Shown here: piece after piece, positions 47,201 to 56,389 of the stretch
Numbering within the stretch: the stretch's first letter is position 1
How the letters are laid out: the number at the start of each line of letters is the position of its first letter
Source: Amoebophrya sp. A120
Lineage: Eukaryota; Sar; Dinophyceae; Syndiniales; Amoebophryaceae
Assembly (NCBI GenBank): GCA_905178155.1
Contig: CAJINV010000003.1
Location: 11,759,105-11,823,104 of the forward strand
DNA length: 64,000 bases
Direction of reading: 5' to 3'
The notes under the pieces: generated by a model
The model's input: only the letters and a program-made list of their open reading frames with translations
Told to the model about the DNA's origin: nothing
The model's database searches: none
Position numbers and translations under genes: made by a program

Positions 47201-50200
47201 GACTTCCAATCGTGAATAGAAAAAATTTGTATTGCGCAAGATCCCAGCAAGAGCGGCGCTTGTCATGCAAGCAATGCGATATACGCCTAGACTCTGCACC
47301 AGAAAGATTAGATTCATAGTCCTTTCATGCATGACAAAAAGTTTTCATTTGGAAACTTTGCATCACAAATTATTCTAACTTTGGGGGTGGGGGCATTTTT
47401 CCTTGTAATATCCCTCGTCCCCCGAGATCGGCGACTTGATTTTCTGTCCCCGGAACCGCTTTCTGGGTACCGGGACGATGCTAGCCGCGTGTCGCTGGGC
47501 GATGGTGGGCAGCACCCCGTGGAGCTGGAGGAGTTTTGTATTCTCCACCTTCACCCACCCGTCCACGCAGTTGCTGGACCAGACGGAAAGGAAGCACGCG
47601 TTCGCCAGCATGATCATCGCCGAGCAGTTCCGCTGCTCTTCATACCCCGTCCAGTAGAACCCGGCGACGATCTGGAAAATGGTGGCGAGAATCCCGAAAT
47701 ACACGGGGACTAACAGCCCCACGGTCATGTAGCGCGCGAAGAGGAAATACAGGGCGATCTTCTGCCCATAATACTCGTGCTCCATCGCAATAGACCAATA
47801 GTTCGCGAACGCGCCCGGCCACTTGAACCCGAGAGAAGCCATCTCGCCCGATCGGAGGCGGAGCAGGAAGTCGGAAAAAGGGTCGGTTTGAAGATCCTCC
47901 TCGGCGGCTGCTCCTGTAATTACGGTCCCGTCGCGGCGGTCTCCTTTTACGCTCAAGGCCAAACTAGTGCTAGCTTTCTCCTGCTCCTCTTCCCCGTCTA
48001 CCATTTTCCGCCCCCGCCCACTAAAACCGAATTTGAAGCACCCTGGACCGTTCACGCTATTCTGCACAATCTCCTCCGAGAAAAAATTGATCCCCGGCTG
48101 CAAGACGACGCCACCGGCGGACTTGGGGAATTCCTGGTACCACGGAAAGTTCGCCAGTCCCTTCATACGGTTAAGGTGCAAATCGTTCTTCATCAGCGAA
48201 ACAGAGTCCTCGAACTGCTTCAACTGTTTAAACGTCAAATTGTGCTTCATGCGATTCGTCATCCGGAGAAGTCTTTCCTGTTCGGAACAACTTGATGATG
48301 TTCCCGTCTTCTGAATGTTGCCGTCGCCGTCAGGGGAAGATGCTGTACCAGTTCCAGGAGGAGGTGCCTTCACGAAATACCGGCTTTGGATTAAGGGCTC
48401 GGACTTCAAACTGGAGTACACAAAGTCGCCCCGGAACAGGTACTCCTCGTAGGAAACCATGGAGAGTTCCTTCAGTTCCAAATCGTCGATGGGAAAGTAG
48501 TCCTGGAGGAACAAGCCGCCGTGCAGGCAGATCAAATCCGGCAAATCCAGATACTTTTCAATCGTGTTGCACATGATCTTCAGTCGTTCCGCGGCGGAAA
48601 AGGGCGTTTCGAGCAACTCGTTCTGTTGGTTCCGGACCTGAAACCGGGACCAGGGCACGTGCTCCCGCTGGTTCGTAAAGGGCAGGGCGACGTGTAGCGG
48701 TCCGGCGTTGAACCCGAGCCGGTTCCAGAGGTTTTGCAGCTCAATGTTCGTCTTCAACAAGCCTAAATCACGGTTCGCCTCGTGCATGGCCCGGAAGCTG
48801 GTCAGTCCCCGGGCCCGGTACTCCAGGTAAAGCAGATACGCTTTGCGCACCTCCTGCCACTTGTTGTCATCGGAAAGGAGCGCGGTCTTCTCAATGACGA
48901 ACTCCAACACCGAATTGGATCGGAACTGTGTCCCATCGCGAAGTGGTTTTCTATTATTCGTCGGCGTGGCACCGCTAGTGTCGGTCTGATGTTGTTGACT
49001 ACTGGTAAAAATTTTCGGTGGTTTCACAATCGCGGCAGGAACTACCGCCGGGGGCTTTTGGGCGGAACTTTCGGCCGCAGATTCCGCCGAGGAAGAAGCG
49101 GTGTCATTATTATTTTCCAAATCATCCTCGGAAGCTCTCTGGGATTTCTTCTTTTTCGGACTGAGAAACCCCGCGAGCGCCTTTGTCACACCGGCTAACG
49201 TAGGTTTCGCGTCGACGCCGGTGCCAGTGATGTCTTCCTTTTTCAGCCCCTTCACCTTCTGCCTTCGCGATAATTTTGTTTGGTGGTAGAAAGCGATTTC
49301 GGGCGGGACGGATTGCCAATTCGCCTCGAAATTCCCCACCATCTGTGTTTTTTGCGATGGGGTTTCGTGTTCTCGAACAGTTCGCTATGAAACGTTCCGC
49401 CCGGGAGCAGGAGCCGCACAATGAATTACTTATGATTATCCCAAGTGCATCACAATTTTTTCTTGAACAAAACCCTTTTTCATCTTCATCACCAGTACCT
49501 TCTTATACGCTTCCAGCACGTCCTTGTCCTTGGCCTGCATGAAGTGCTCGATCAACGGCCGGTATGCCCGGTCATGCGGCTCAAACGCCTCCGGGTCTAC
49601 CCGCTCCCAGTGCACCTTGGTCAACACCGACCTCGCCTCCGCCTGCTTCTTCAAATCCGTTAAATCCGCAGCGATGAGAATGTAAATGTACCGCGCATCC
49701 GGGGAGTAGTGCTGGCAAACCGTGTACTCGCACTTCTGCACGAGCAAGTACACTATCGTGTTGCGGACCAAAGTGAGAAAATCCTTGCATTTTTCCTTCG
49801 GATTCTCGCACTGCATGTAAAAGGGGACGATCTTCATCGGGCTGCCGGATGAACTCGAAACGGAATTTCTGTCCTTGCTCTGCGTGAACTGAACACCCGG
49901 CGCGCCCTGACCTCCGTTCGCGAACCGGCGGAGCTGTTTATTCGGGGGGAGATGATTTTGAGAAAAATGATCGTGGCCGTGTGTCGCAGCTCCGCCTCCT
50001 GTCGTGGGGTAAATTTTGGTCTGCTGGGTGGTCGCCGCAGGCCCTCCGCCCAGTGTACTAGTTGCACCGGAAGTAGTGTGGTTCTCTTCTGTCGTCGAAT
50101 CCACAGTAGTGGAAGTTCCCGTTTCCACAAGTGAGCTTGAAAGTATACCACCGCCTGCTCCAGCCGGTGAACCAAAATTCCCTACAGCTGGAAGCTTCAG

Positions 50201-50788
50201 AAACGCTTTCTCGAAGGCGGATTTCAACTCTAAATCGTTGGAGGGAAAAATCTTTTCGTACCAGTCGCGGGCTTTCTCCAAGGACACGTAAGAATTCTTC
50301 TCCCCCTCCGGGTGCGATTTCAAAAACGACTTGTGGTCCGGATTCGGGCACACGAAGCACAAAGCATGATCGAGCAAAAACTTGTTCTCGTCGTCATCGC
50401 CGGTACCCGTAGTGTTCCTGTTCTCTCGTCCCAGGCTCGGCACGTCGCCCAGTAGTTTCTCGACAATTTTCCCGATTCGGTCCTGCTGCAAATCGTATTT
50501 CGAAAGCCCCGGCTGCAGGAGCAACCTATTATTACCAGTACCGCTTGTAGTTGCTCCTGGACTTGTGCAAGCACCATCATGGTCTCCGGGGCTGGAAACC
50601 GTGCCGCTGTGCCGGCTCGCGGGAGAGATATTCCCGTCGCCACTCGCCAATCGTCTCGCTTTCTCGTAGCGGTCTTCGAACCGATCGAGGTCTGCAGCGG
50701 TGAACGGACAGGGCGTACCGCGGAGGGCGATTTTGCTCGGAGAGGGTGGAAGGCCGGGCGACGCTGTAGGTGTTGCTGGCGAGGACAT
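44287..50788 (-). CDS. Anoctamin / TMEM16 family membrane protein
   Basis: A multi-spanning protein of about 1,670 residues from ATG 50788, well above the usual 900-1,000. The family includes calcium-activated chloride channels and lipid scramblases. The 445-residue first exon (50788-49454) is mostly low-complexity with some hydrophobic helices. A 111-bp GT-AG intron (49343-49453) joins QEKI to MVGNFEANW. The anoctamin core then appears: EHEYYGQKIALYFLFARYM with hydrophobic spans, LYFASWIKKLRSMI, INAVVILIFNYVYAIVALWL followed by TQFENHR, FLNCYSSLIYYAFF, EIAVMFGFLVLFSISCPLV, and DDWKIKYLVRRPVPV before EFGIGIWTKVFRGI. Five introners (47101, 46706, 46174, 44843, 44550) break this core and each is removed in frame. 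An extra Glu/Lys/Ser-rich loop of about 130 residues separates two conserved parts. Whether it conducts ions or scrambles lipid cannot be told from this. Confidence 0.92.
44550..44811. mobile_element. Family B introner element
   Basis: Starts TATCAAATGTAAAAATGTCT and ends with mirrored ACATTTTTGCAATCCATA. Duplications GCCCG and GCCCT match at four of five bases. Excision joins YKFEG to FLKHLTG. Confidence 0.92.
44843..45050. mobile_element. Family H introner element
   Basis: Starts TATCAAAAGAAAAAAGCTCG, mirrored at the right by AACTTTTTTCTCTCCATA. Length 208 bp. The duplication TGACG is perfect (44838-44842, 45051-45055). Excision joins CLLVV to TAELYKF. Single copy in the window, only 31 bp from the family B element at 44550-44811. 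Confidence 0.9.
46174..46438. mobile_element. Family B introner element
   Basis: Starts TATCAAATGTAAAAGTGTCT and ends with mirrored ATATATTTGCAATGCATA. The duplication ATCAA is perfect (46169-46173, 46439-46443). Excision restores CYSSLIYYAFF, a conserved anoctamin segment. Confidence 0.95.
46706..47010. mobile_element. Family A introner element
   Basis: Starts TATTACAGTGAAAAATGCCT and ends ACATTTTTCACTGTAATA. The duplication CCATG is perfect (46701-46705, 47011-47015). Excision joins AAVM to VAVVLIS within a membrane span. Confidence 0.94.
47101..47410. mobile_element. Family A introner element
   Basis: Starts TATTACAGTGAAAAATGCCC and ends GCATTTTTCCTTGTAATA. The duplication TCCCT is perfect (47096-47100, 47411-47415). 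Excision joins SGDEG to ELYFASW. Much of its interior matches the copy at 750-1055 closely, which suggests recent spread. Confidence 0.94.
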
Positions 50789-51479
50789 CTTGAGTTTTCA
50801 AGAATCTACTTAGCAAAAGAACGGACTGCCGTACTTAGCAGTACGAAACGACATAATTACCCATCGAGGGCGCAAACAGGAGACTGGTACTAGCTCTTGA
50901 TCTACTATTACTGCGACGCTCACTTCGCTCATCTTTAGTGCTGCACACTTAGGAGGGTCACATCCGGAACGACCCCGCCGCTCCAGGAAACGTACCCAGA
51001 AAAGTTGTTCCCTTTGGTGTTGTTCTCCGGCTGTTTTGTTCTCTCCCCTGCTCGCCAGTGCTCAATACACAACTCGGAAAAGAAACAAAAATGGAAAAAA
51101 CAAGTGAAGTGACACAGGAGCAAAAACTGAAACCATACGAGGAGAAGCAAGCTACCGATCGTTGCATGTGTGTAACACAGCACAAAAACAATTGGCACGA
51201 CTAGCGAATCCCAATCTACCCGGTACAACTTAGTAGAACTGCAGGAGGTGTGTCTAAAGACCGCAGGACCACGACGCGGGTGCTGTTTATGATGTCCTCC
51301 AGGTTTAAGAGCAACAAGTGTCCGCACCTCCTCCAACAGCAGGTCGCCGCTTTCGAAAGTCGTTTTTTTGCCTATGCCGCTTATGGGATGAAACTACCAA
51401 CGGTCCTTGTTTCTTGTCGCTGATGTTGAAAAAAGTCGAAATAATGTCGCTACTGTAGAAAATCTTCTTCTATCTACAC
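50789..51479. other. Spacer between the anoctamin and cyclin genes
   Basis: About 0.7 kb. A 133-codon minus-strand frame (50935-51336) has hydrophobic stretches but no supporting splice sites, family match or introner, so I do not call it. No repeat seen. Confidence 0.35.
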
Positions 51480-53430
51480 CTACTGCTGTTCCTTCTTGTA
51501 TTCGTCCGCCAATTTGATCAAAATCTGCAGGTCCCGGGTTACGTTCGTGATTTCCTGTTCCGACTCGATGAACTTATTTTTCTCTAGCCTCGTGATCACC
51601 ACCACCTTTTTGTCCAACACGAGCATGTCCAGCTTCTGCAGAATTTCCAACCCCGACCGCTTGGCGATGAGCCGCAGCGCGAGCTTGACACAGCCCAGGG
51701 CGAGTGCCCGCGCGGAGTACTTCAGGGGCATCATCGTGCGGAAGCAGTCCAGCACCCGGAGCCGCGACTGCCGCTGGATCTGGGTCAGCACCTCGCCGGG
51801 AAGGGTGGTCGCGGAAGGCGGATTTTTATTGTTCCTACCAGCATTGACTTGCTGCGGTCCACCCCCACGCAGCTGCATAGATCCTCCTTTATTGCCCATC
51901 GGTATTATTCCCGACGTGGATAATTGCTGTTGCTGGGCTGCAGTACTGCCTAGTAGAGTTCTACTCCCGCCAACAACTGCGCCATGGTGCCTCGGTGTAT
52001 TTGATGGGACGGAAAAATCGGAATCCGCAGGGGACAGGGGCGTGTCGCCGAAGAGTTGTGGTGCACCTCCTGCGTTAATACTGCCAGAAGTTGCTGAACT
52101 ACCTAATCCACCGCCGCCTAGCTGCTTCGCGACCGCGAACTGCGTGTAGACCTGCGGAAGTTTTTTGCAGTACCGCTCCACGAAATCCAGCGCAAACCGC
52201 GTCGGCCGCTCGAAGTCAAATTTTATCGCGCGAAGGAGCAAAGACTCGCACTTCACGATCTGCTTGCGGAGTAACTCCCTGCATTCCCTCGTCACCATAC
52301 CCTCCTCCGTCGTTCTCCTTTGCATCAGCTCCTCGTGCTGCCTCGCTTTCGCCTTCTCCTTTCGATTCGTCCCCGTCGTCCCGCTCTCGTTGCCAACAAC
52401 TACGTGTGGACCTGACCTGTCTCCCGTTTTCGCCTTCTTCGACGCCGGAGGTGGATGATGAATACCGGCGCTGTCAACCTCTTTCTCGTCCGAGTTGTCA
52501 ACAATTCTATCCAGTGCGTCGTCATGCAACTCAAGCACCGGTAGGTGTTTTGCGACTTCGTAGAACATCTCCTCCGGAATCACCTTGCCGCGAATCTCCG
52601 GCGTGTTCTATTGAGAGGAAAAATCCCCCCTCCCCATATTGAAGAGGTATGTTTCCAAAGATTTGTGTTGCGGATTTGAGGCCACAAATCACATCTGTCT
52701 TGCAAGAAGACAAGGGCAGAAGCTTCCGCCCCATTATGGAAGCGATTTGCCACGCTGTTGGGCCTAAAGGGGAGCCTTTTGCCATGCTGAACAACTAGAC
52801 CCATACGCCCCTCCCTAGCCTGGGGATCTGGCCGCCATGCCTCTCTACAATACAAAGCTGATTTGTGTACACAGATCCAGCATCAGAAACTTCGTTTTCG
52901 ATATGGGGAGGGGGGATTTTTCCTCTTGATATGTTCGCGAAATGCAGAAAGAAAACGTCGAGCAGCGGATTCAAAACCATGGGCTGCTCAAACACTTTGG
53001 AGATTAGCACCACGCTCGCGAGCGCCACCGTCTCGGGCCGCTCCTGGTGAAAACCTCGGTGACTGAAGAACTGTTGGAAGTAGTAGTGCGCGCCCGCCAG
53101 AAACTCCGACTTTTCGTTGCCGGTCATGATAGAGGAGACGGTGGTTGCTCCTGGGGGCTGCTGCTGCTGCTGTGGTCGTTTTCCTCCTGGTCCGACATTC
53201 CTCGTCCCGGACGACGTTGAAGGCGGATACTGCAAGCCGAACTGCCTTTGCTGATGCTGCTGCTCCTTCAGTTGCCGGTCGAGCAAGAGCTTCTCGGCCA
53301 GCTTGTCCACGAGCACGCATCCTGCGAAACGCTTTTTCCTCTCTTCTTCGGCGGTGCAAAAGCGGGAACTGACGGAAGGCGATATCCAAGCGCTGGATCC
53401 GATCGTGCTGTGACTGAATTCTTGGCTCAT
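51480..53430 (-). CDS. Cyclin of the T/K/L (transcriptional) type
   Basis: About 540 residues from ATG 53430 (MSQEFSHSTIGSSAWISPSV); the frame stays open a little upstream, so the start is provisional. The first cyclin fold reads through FAGCVLVDKLAEKLL, AGAHYYFQQFFSHRGF, ETVALASVVLISKVFEQP and LLDVFFLHFAN, continuing across the family D introner into TPEIRGKVIPEEMFYEVAKH. The helix CRELLRKQIVKCESLLLRAI and FDFERPTRFALDFVERYCKK match the end of the first box. A second box with ARALALGCVKLALRLIAKRS follows. These cyclins pair with CDK9-, CDK12- or CDK11-like kinases acting on RNA polymerase II or splicing factors. Which partner applies is unknown. A basic, Gln/Gly-rich insert and the linker KKAKTGDRS break the fold. 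Confidence 0.85.
52609..52931. mobile_element. Family D introner element
   Basis: Starts TATTGAGAGGAAAAATCCCC and ends GGGGATTTTTCCTCTTGATA. The duplication TGTTC is perfect (52604-52608, 52932-52936). Excision joins FLHFAN to TPEIRGK inside the cyclin fold. Confidence 0.95.
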
Positions 53431-54191
53431 CGACAGGAGTAGTGGCACTATAAGTCCTCGGGATGTGCTGCAGGAGAATAATCTCGGTTGTCATGTTGCA
53501 CTTGTTTTCTTGAGCAGCCTATTGTCATTCGTGAATTTTTGCATGGCTAATAAGTTGAATACGATGTTGAAAGATTACCGCAAAAGTAGAAATCCTTTCC
53601 TCTTCAGTTGATGACCGTAGTAAAAACTAACGCTTTTCGATGACGTTCGTGTGAGAAAGAGTGCAGACAAAAAAAACCTACGAGCGAAAAGTAACAGCGA
53701 TCCACATTAACATCAAAGATGACCCGGACTGTCTTGAAAATACAGACGTTCGGGTCCGCGTGATCGGCGTATTGGTTGTTCTAATTGACCTCTTTTGTCG
53801 CCTGTGCAAAATGAAAAAGTGAGCGATTACGATACAAGAAAAGGCTATGATCATGATGTTGCAGAACGACAAAAGGCGCAAACAGAAAATTGCGAACAGG
53901 AGCGAGCGCTAGTCACATGTCCGTTCCGTCCAAAGCAAGGTATCAAAATCTGCTGCACGTTGATGCAGTTCTTTGATCTATTCGATTTTCGTTTCCCATG
54001 CTGCGCGTCGATGCCTCTGTGACGAGGTCGTGCAGAGAGTTTTATTGCAAAAATCCTGTGTTCGGAGCCGTCAGCGTGAAACGAACATGGCTTTACCATG
54101 TATCTGTGACAGTTTGGTAGCAATAAAGGAGGAGATGGAGGAGAAAACTCTAGTACAATTCCGGCGGTAGAAGTGGAATTTTTGTAAAACA
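53431..54191. other. Spacer upstream of the cyclin gene
   Basis: About 0.76 kb, AT-rich from 53500 to 53850, with short open frames only. A 5' exon of the cyclin could lie at its left edge (ATGACAACCGAG at about 53494). I see nothing else supportable. Confidence 0.35.
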
Positions 54192-55673
54192 TCACTTACA
54201 CCCTACATGGTGTAAATACGCGTGCACCGCCTGTCCCGCCGGGCGATCGGAGCAAAATTTCCCCGCGCCCTGGTGCATTAAATCGGTTAACGGCCGGTGC
54301 CACTTCTGCTCGCACTCTAGCACGCACTTGTAGTTGCACAGATAGCACTTGTTTCTCACTAACAGTTTCACCATCTCCAGATTCCCGGCCTTGCACGCAA
54401 ACATCAGCGCCGTCTCCCTTTTTACGTTTCTTTCATTCACATCAGCTTTCGCCCCTAGGAGCAGTTTCGCGGCGTGCGTTGCCGTGTGCTTGACACCGAC
54501 TTCCGGGCCGTGCTGGGGCTCCATACTCGTGTTGCTGTCATCCGCGCAGTGTTCCATCAGCTCTAAAAAGGGCGAGACCTCGAACTCCGACGCGACTGCA
54601 CGCACGTCCGCGTTATACTCGTTGATTAGCAAATTAAAAAGCTTCCACCGCTTCGACTTGGCCGCTTGGTGCAGGGGCGTCCAGTTATCGTGCTGCCGCT
54701 TCTGGTTGACATTGGCTTTCTGCTCCAGCAGAAATTTCACCTCGTCGATCCCCGCCCCGTAGCGGAGCGCCGCGAGGAGCGGCGTCATTCCGTTGTTCGT
54801 GCAGTGGTTCAACGTTACGCCGGCGGGCTGGACCTTCACAATAATCTCCGCCAGCCGCTCCACCCTACTCGTCATGCCATTCGCGAAAGCCGCGACGAGC
54901 GCGTGCAGCACGTAGCAACCGGACCGTGGGTGGGCCTTTTCGTATTCTACCGCGGTGTCAACCGGCAGTTGGTCTTCGATCTCGTCGTTCAGCTTAGTCT
55001 GCGCCTCGTCGTCGGGTCTATTGAGGGAGCTGTTGATTTCTGGTACAACTGCTTTATTTTTGTCCTCTGCACGACCAAGAATTCCAATTCCTTCATCCGT
55101 GTAGTAGTTTTCGCTCGACGAATCCCCGATCGTTTTCGAATTCAACCCGGATGTTGAAAAGGCCGCCGCCTGATTGTAATCCCCGCGTATCAGAAGCCCG
55201 TCGTCTACGTCTTTGCCCCTCAGCCCGTGGTTCTCGGCCGAGGAATCGGTGATAAGCTCCTCTTCGTCCGTGTAAATCGGCGTTATTTCGTTCGCCTGTT
55301 CTTGTGCCTGTTTCCGAAATAAATTCTCCTCAACTTTATTCCGTAAAGATTCATCTGCCTTGTCTGGAGGACGGGCTTCAGCGTTTGCCGTGTCTATGTT
55401 TTCGTCCACGGGCCTCAAGAAATCCTCCTTTTTCTGCCTCTTTTGCCTTGCAGGAAACGACTTCTTGAAACTTGTTGGGAAGATCATGGGTTGTTGCATT
55501 TGGTACTCCCCGGCCTTGTTGATTTTTCGAAAACTCCGCTCTTCTGAATGGATTGCGGACTTGTCGGCCAGTTTCTTGACCGGCGGCGTCGGCTGGGAAA
55601 CGGAGGACAGCGACCCGTCCAGGTCCGCGGGAATGCGGAACATGGACAGATCGTCGTACTTGATTTTGCCCAT
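54192..55673 (-). CDS. Ankyrin-repeat protein
   Basis: About 493 residues from ATG 55673 (MGKIKYDDLSMFRIPADL); the frame is open a short way upstream and a 5' exon cannot be excluded. The N-terminal half is charged and probably disordered (ENIDTANAEARPPDKADES). The C-terminal half contains ankyrin repeats: NNGMTPLLAALRYGAG with FLLEQKANVNQ, DNWTPLHQAAKSKRWKLF with LLINEYNADV, an incomplete one around HAAKLLLGAKADVNER, and RETALMFACKAGNLEMVKLL. A Cys/His-containing tail (NKCYLCNYKCVLECEQKWH) could bind metal; that is inference. Ankyrin repeats mediate protein binding, and no enzymatic domain accompanies them. No introner or other intron interrupts it. Confidence 0.85.
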   Translation of the reverse strand: MGKIKYDDLSMFRIPADLDGSLSSVSQPTPPVKKLADKSAIHSEERSFRKINKAGEYQMQQPMIFPTSFKKSFPARQKRQKKEDFLRPVDENIDTANAEARPPDKADESLRNKVEENLFRKQAQEQANEITPIYTDEEELITDSSAENHGLRGKDVDDGLLIRGDYNQAAAFSTSGLNSKTIGDSSSENYYTDEGIGILGRAEDKNKAVVPEINSSLNRPDDEAQTKLNDEIEDQLPVDTAVEYEKAHPRSGCYVLHALVAAFANGMTSRVERLAEIIVKVQPAGVTLNHCTNNGMTPLLAALRYGAGIDEVKFLLEQKANVNQKRQHDNWTPLHQAAKSKRWKLFNLLINEYNADVRAVASEFEVSPFLELMEHCADDSNTSMEPQHGPEVGVKHTATHAAKLLLGAKADVNERNVKRETALMFACKAGNLEMVKLLVRNKCYLCNYKCVLECEQKWHRPLTDLMHQGAGKFCSDRPAGQAVHAYLHHVGCK

Positions 55674-56389
55674 CTCGATGTGCAGCAGTAAGTATTGAAG
55701 GGGAATAACAAGCACTTTCTAAAACTGTTCCTTTTTTTTCACAATACAACGTCTCATGTGGAACTCACTGTACTACCCGCGATGACGCTCTTTCAGGGTT
55801 ATGCCGACATGGGGCAAACAATGTTGTGGTATTCCGCCTAGGTACTGATGTTGTAGAAAGAAGAACTTCTCTATGTTCAAGGTTGTTGCTAGGTGCACGG
55901 ACCGACAGTCGCTGACGCATACTCAACTTTCAGGTAGCACGTCGCTTTCTTGCCCTGCTACAATGCAACTATGACACAGATCCTGTGCGAACCGACGTCA
56001 TTGTGATATTCAATAATTACCGTCACGATATGAAATCGACCTGGTCGACGAATGCAAGCCACTTTCCCTGCTGCAAGGCTTGACCGGTGCCAACAGTAAA
56101 CCCGGTAAAAACTACTACCCCACGCGAAACGACAAGGAGAACGTGAACGACGAATCATTAATCAGATCTTCTTTCGAACCACTTCTAGCGATTCCAACAA
56201 CAGACTGCCCTATCAGCAAGCGATACGAATGGAAAGAAAAAGTTCGCTCGCGACCGGCACACGAACAGGGAAGAAGCCGTACGTCGTCAGAAAAATTCTT
56301 CTCGCAACGGTGGCAGCACTACATACTATCCCCCTGGCCGCTTCTTTCATGCGAACCTGTTATCCTAGCAGGTCAAACATTTATTGTTT
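55674..56389. other. Spacer upstream of the ankyrin gene
   Basis: About 0.7 kb between the ankyrin start and the flavoprotein stop codon. Plus-strand open frames at 56080-56511 and 56229-56636 overlap the neighbouring coding exon and look like shadows. No element, repeat or RNA gene seen. Confidence 0.4.

Noticed and set aside
50935-51336. A 133-codon minus-strand frame with hydrophobic stretches.
   Set aside because: The hydrophobicity comes from AT-rich low-complexity sequence. There is no supporting start, splice site or family.
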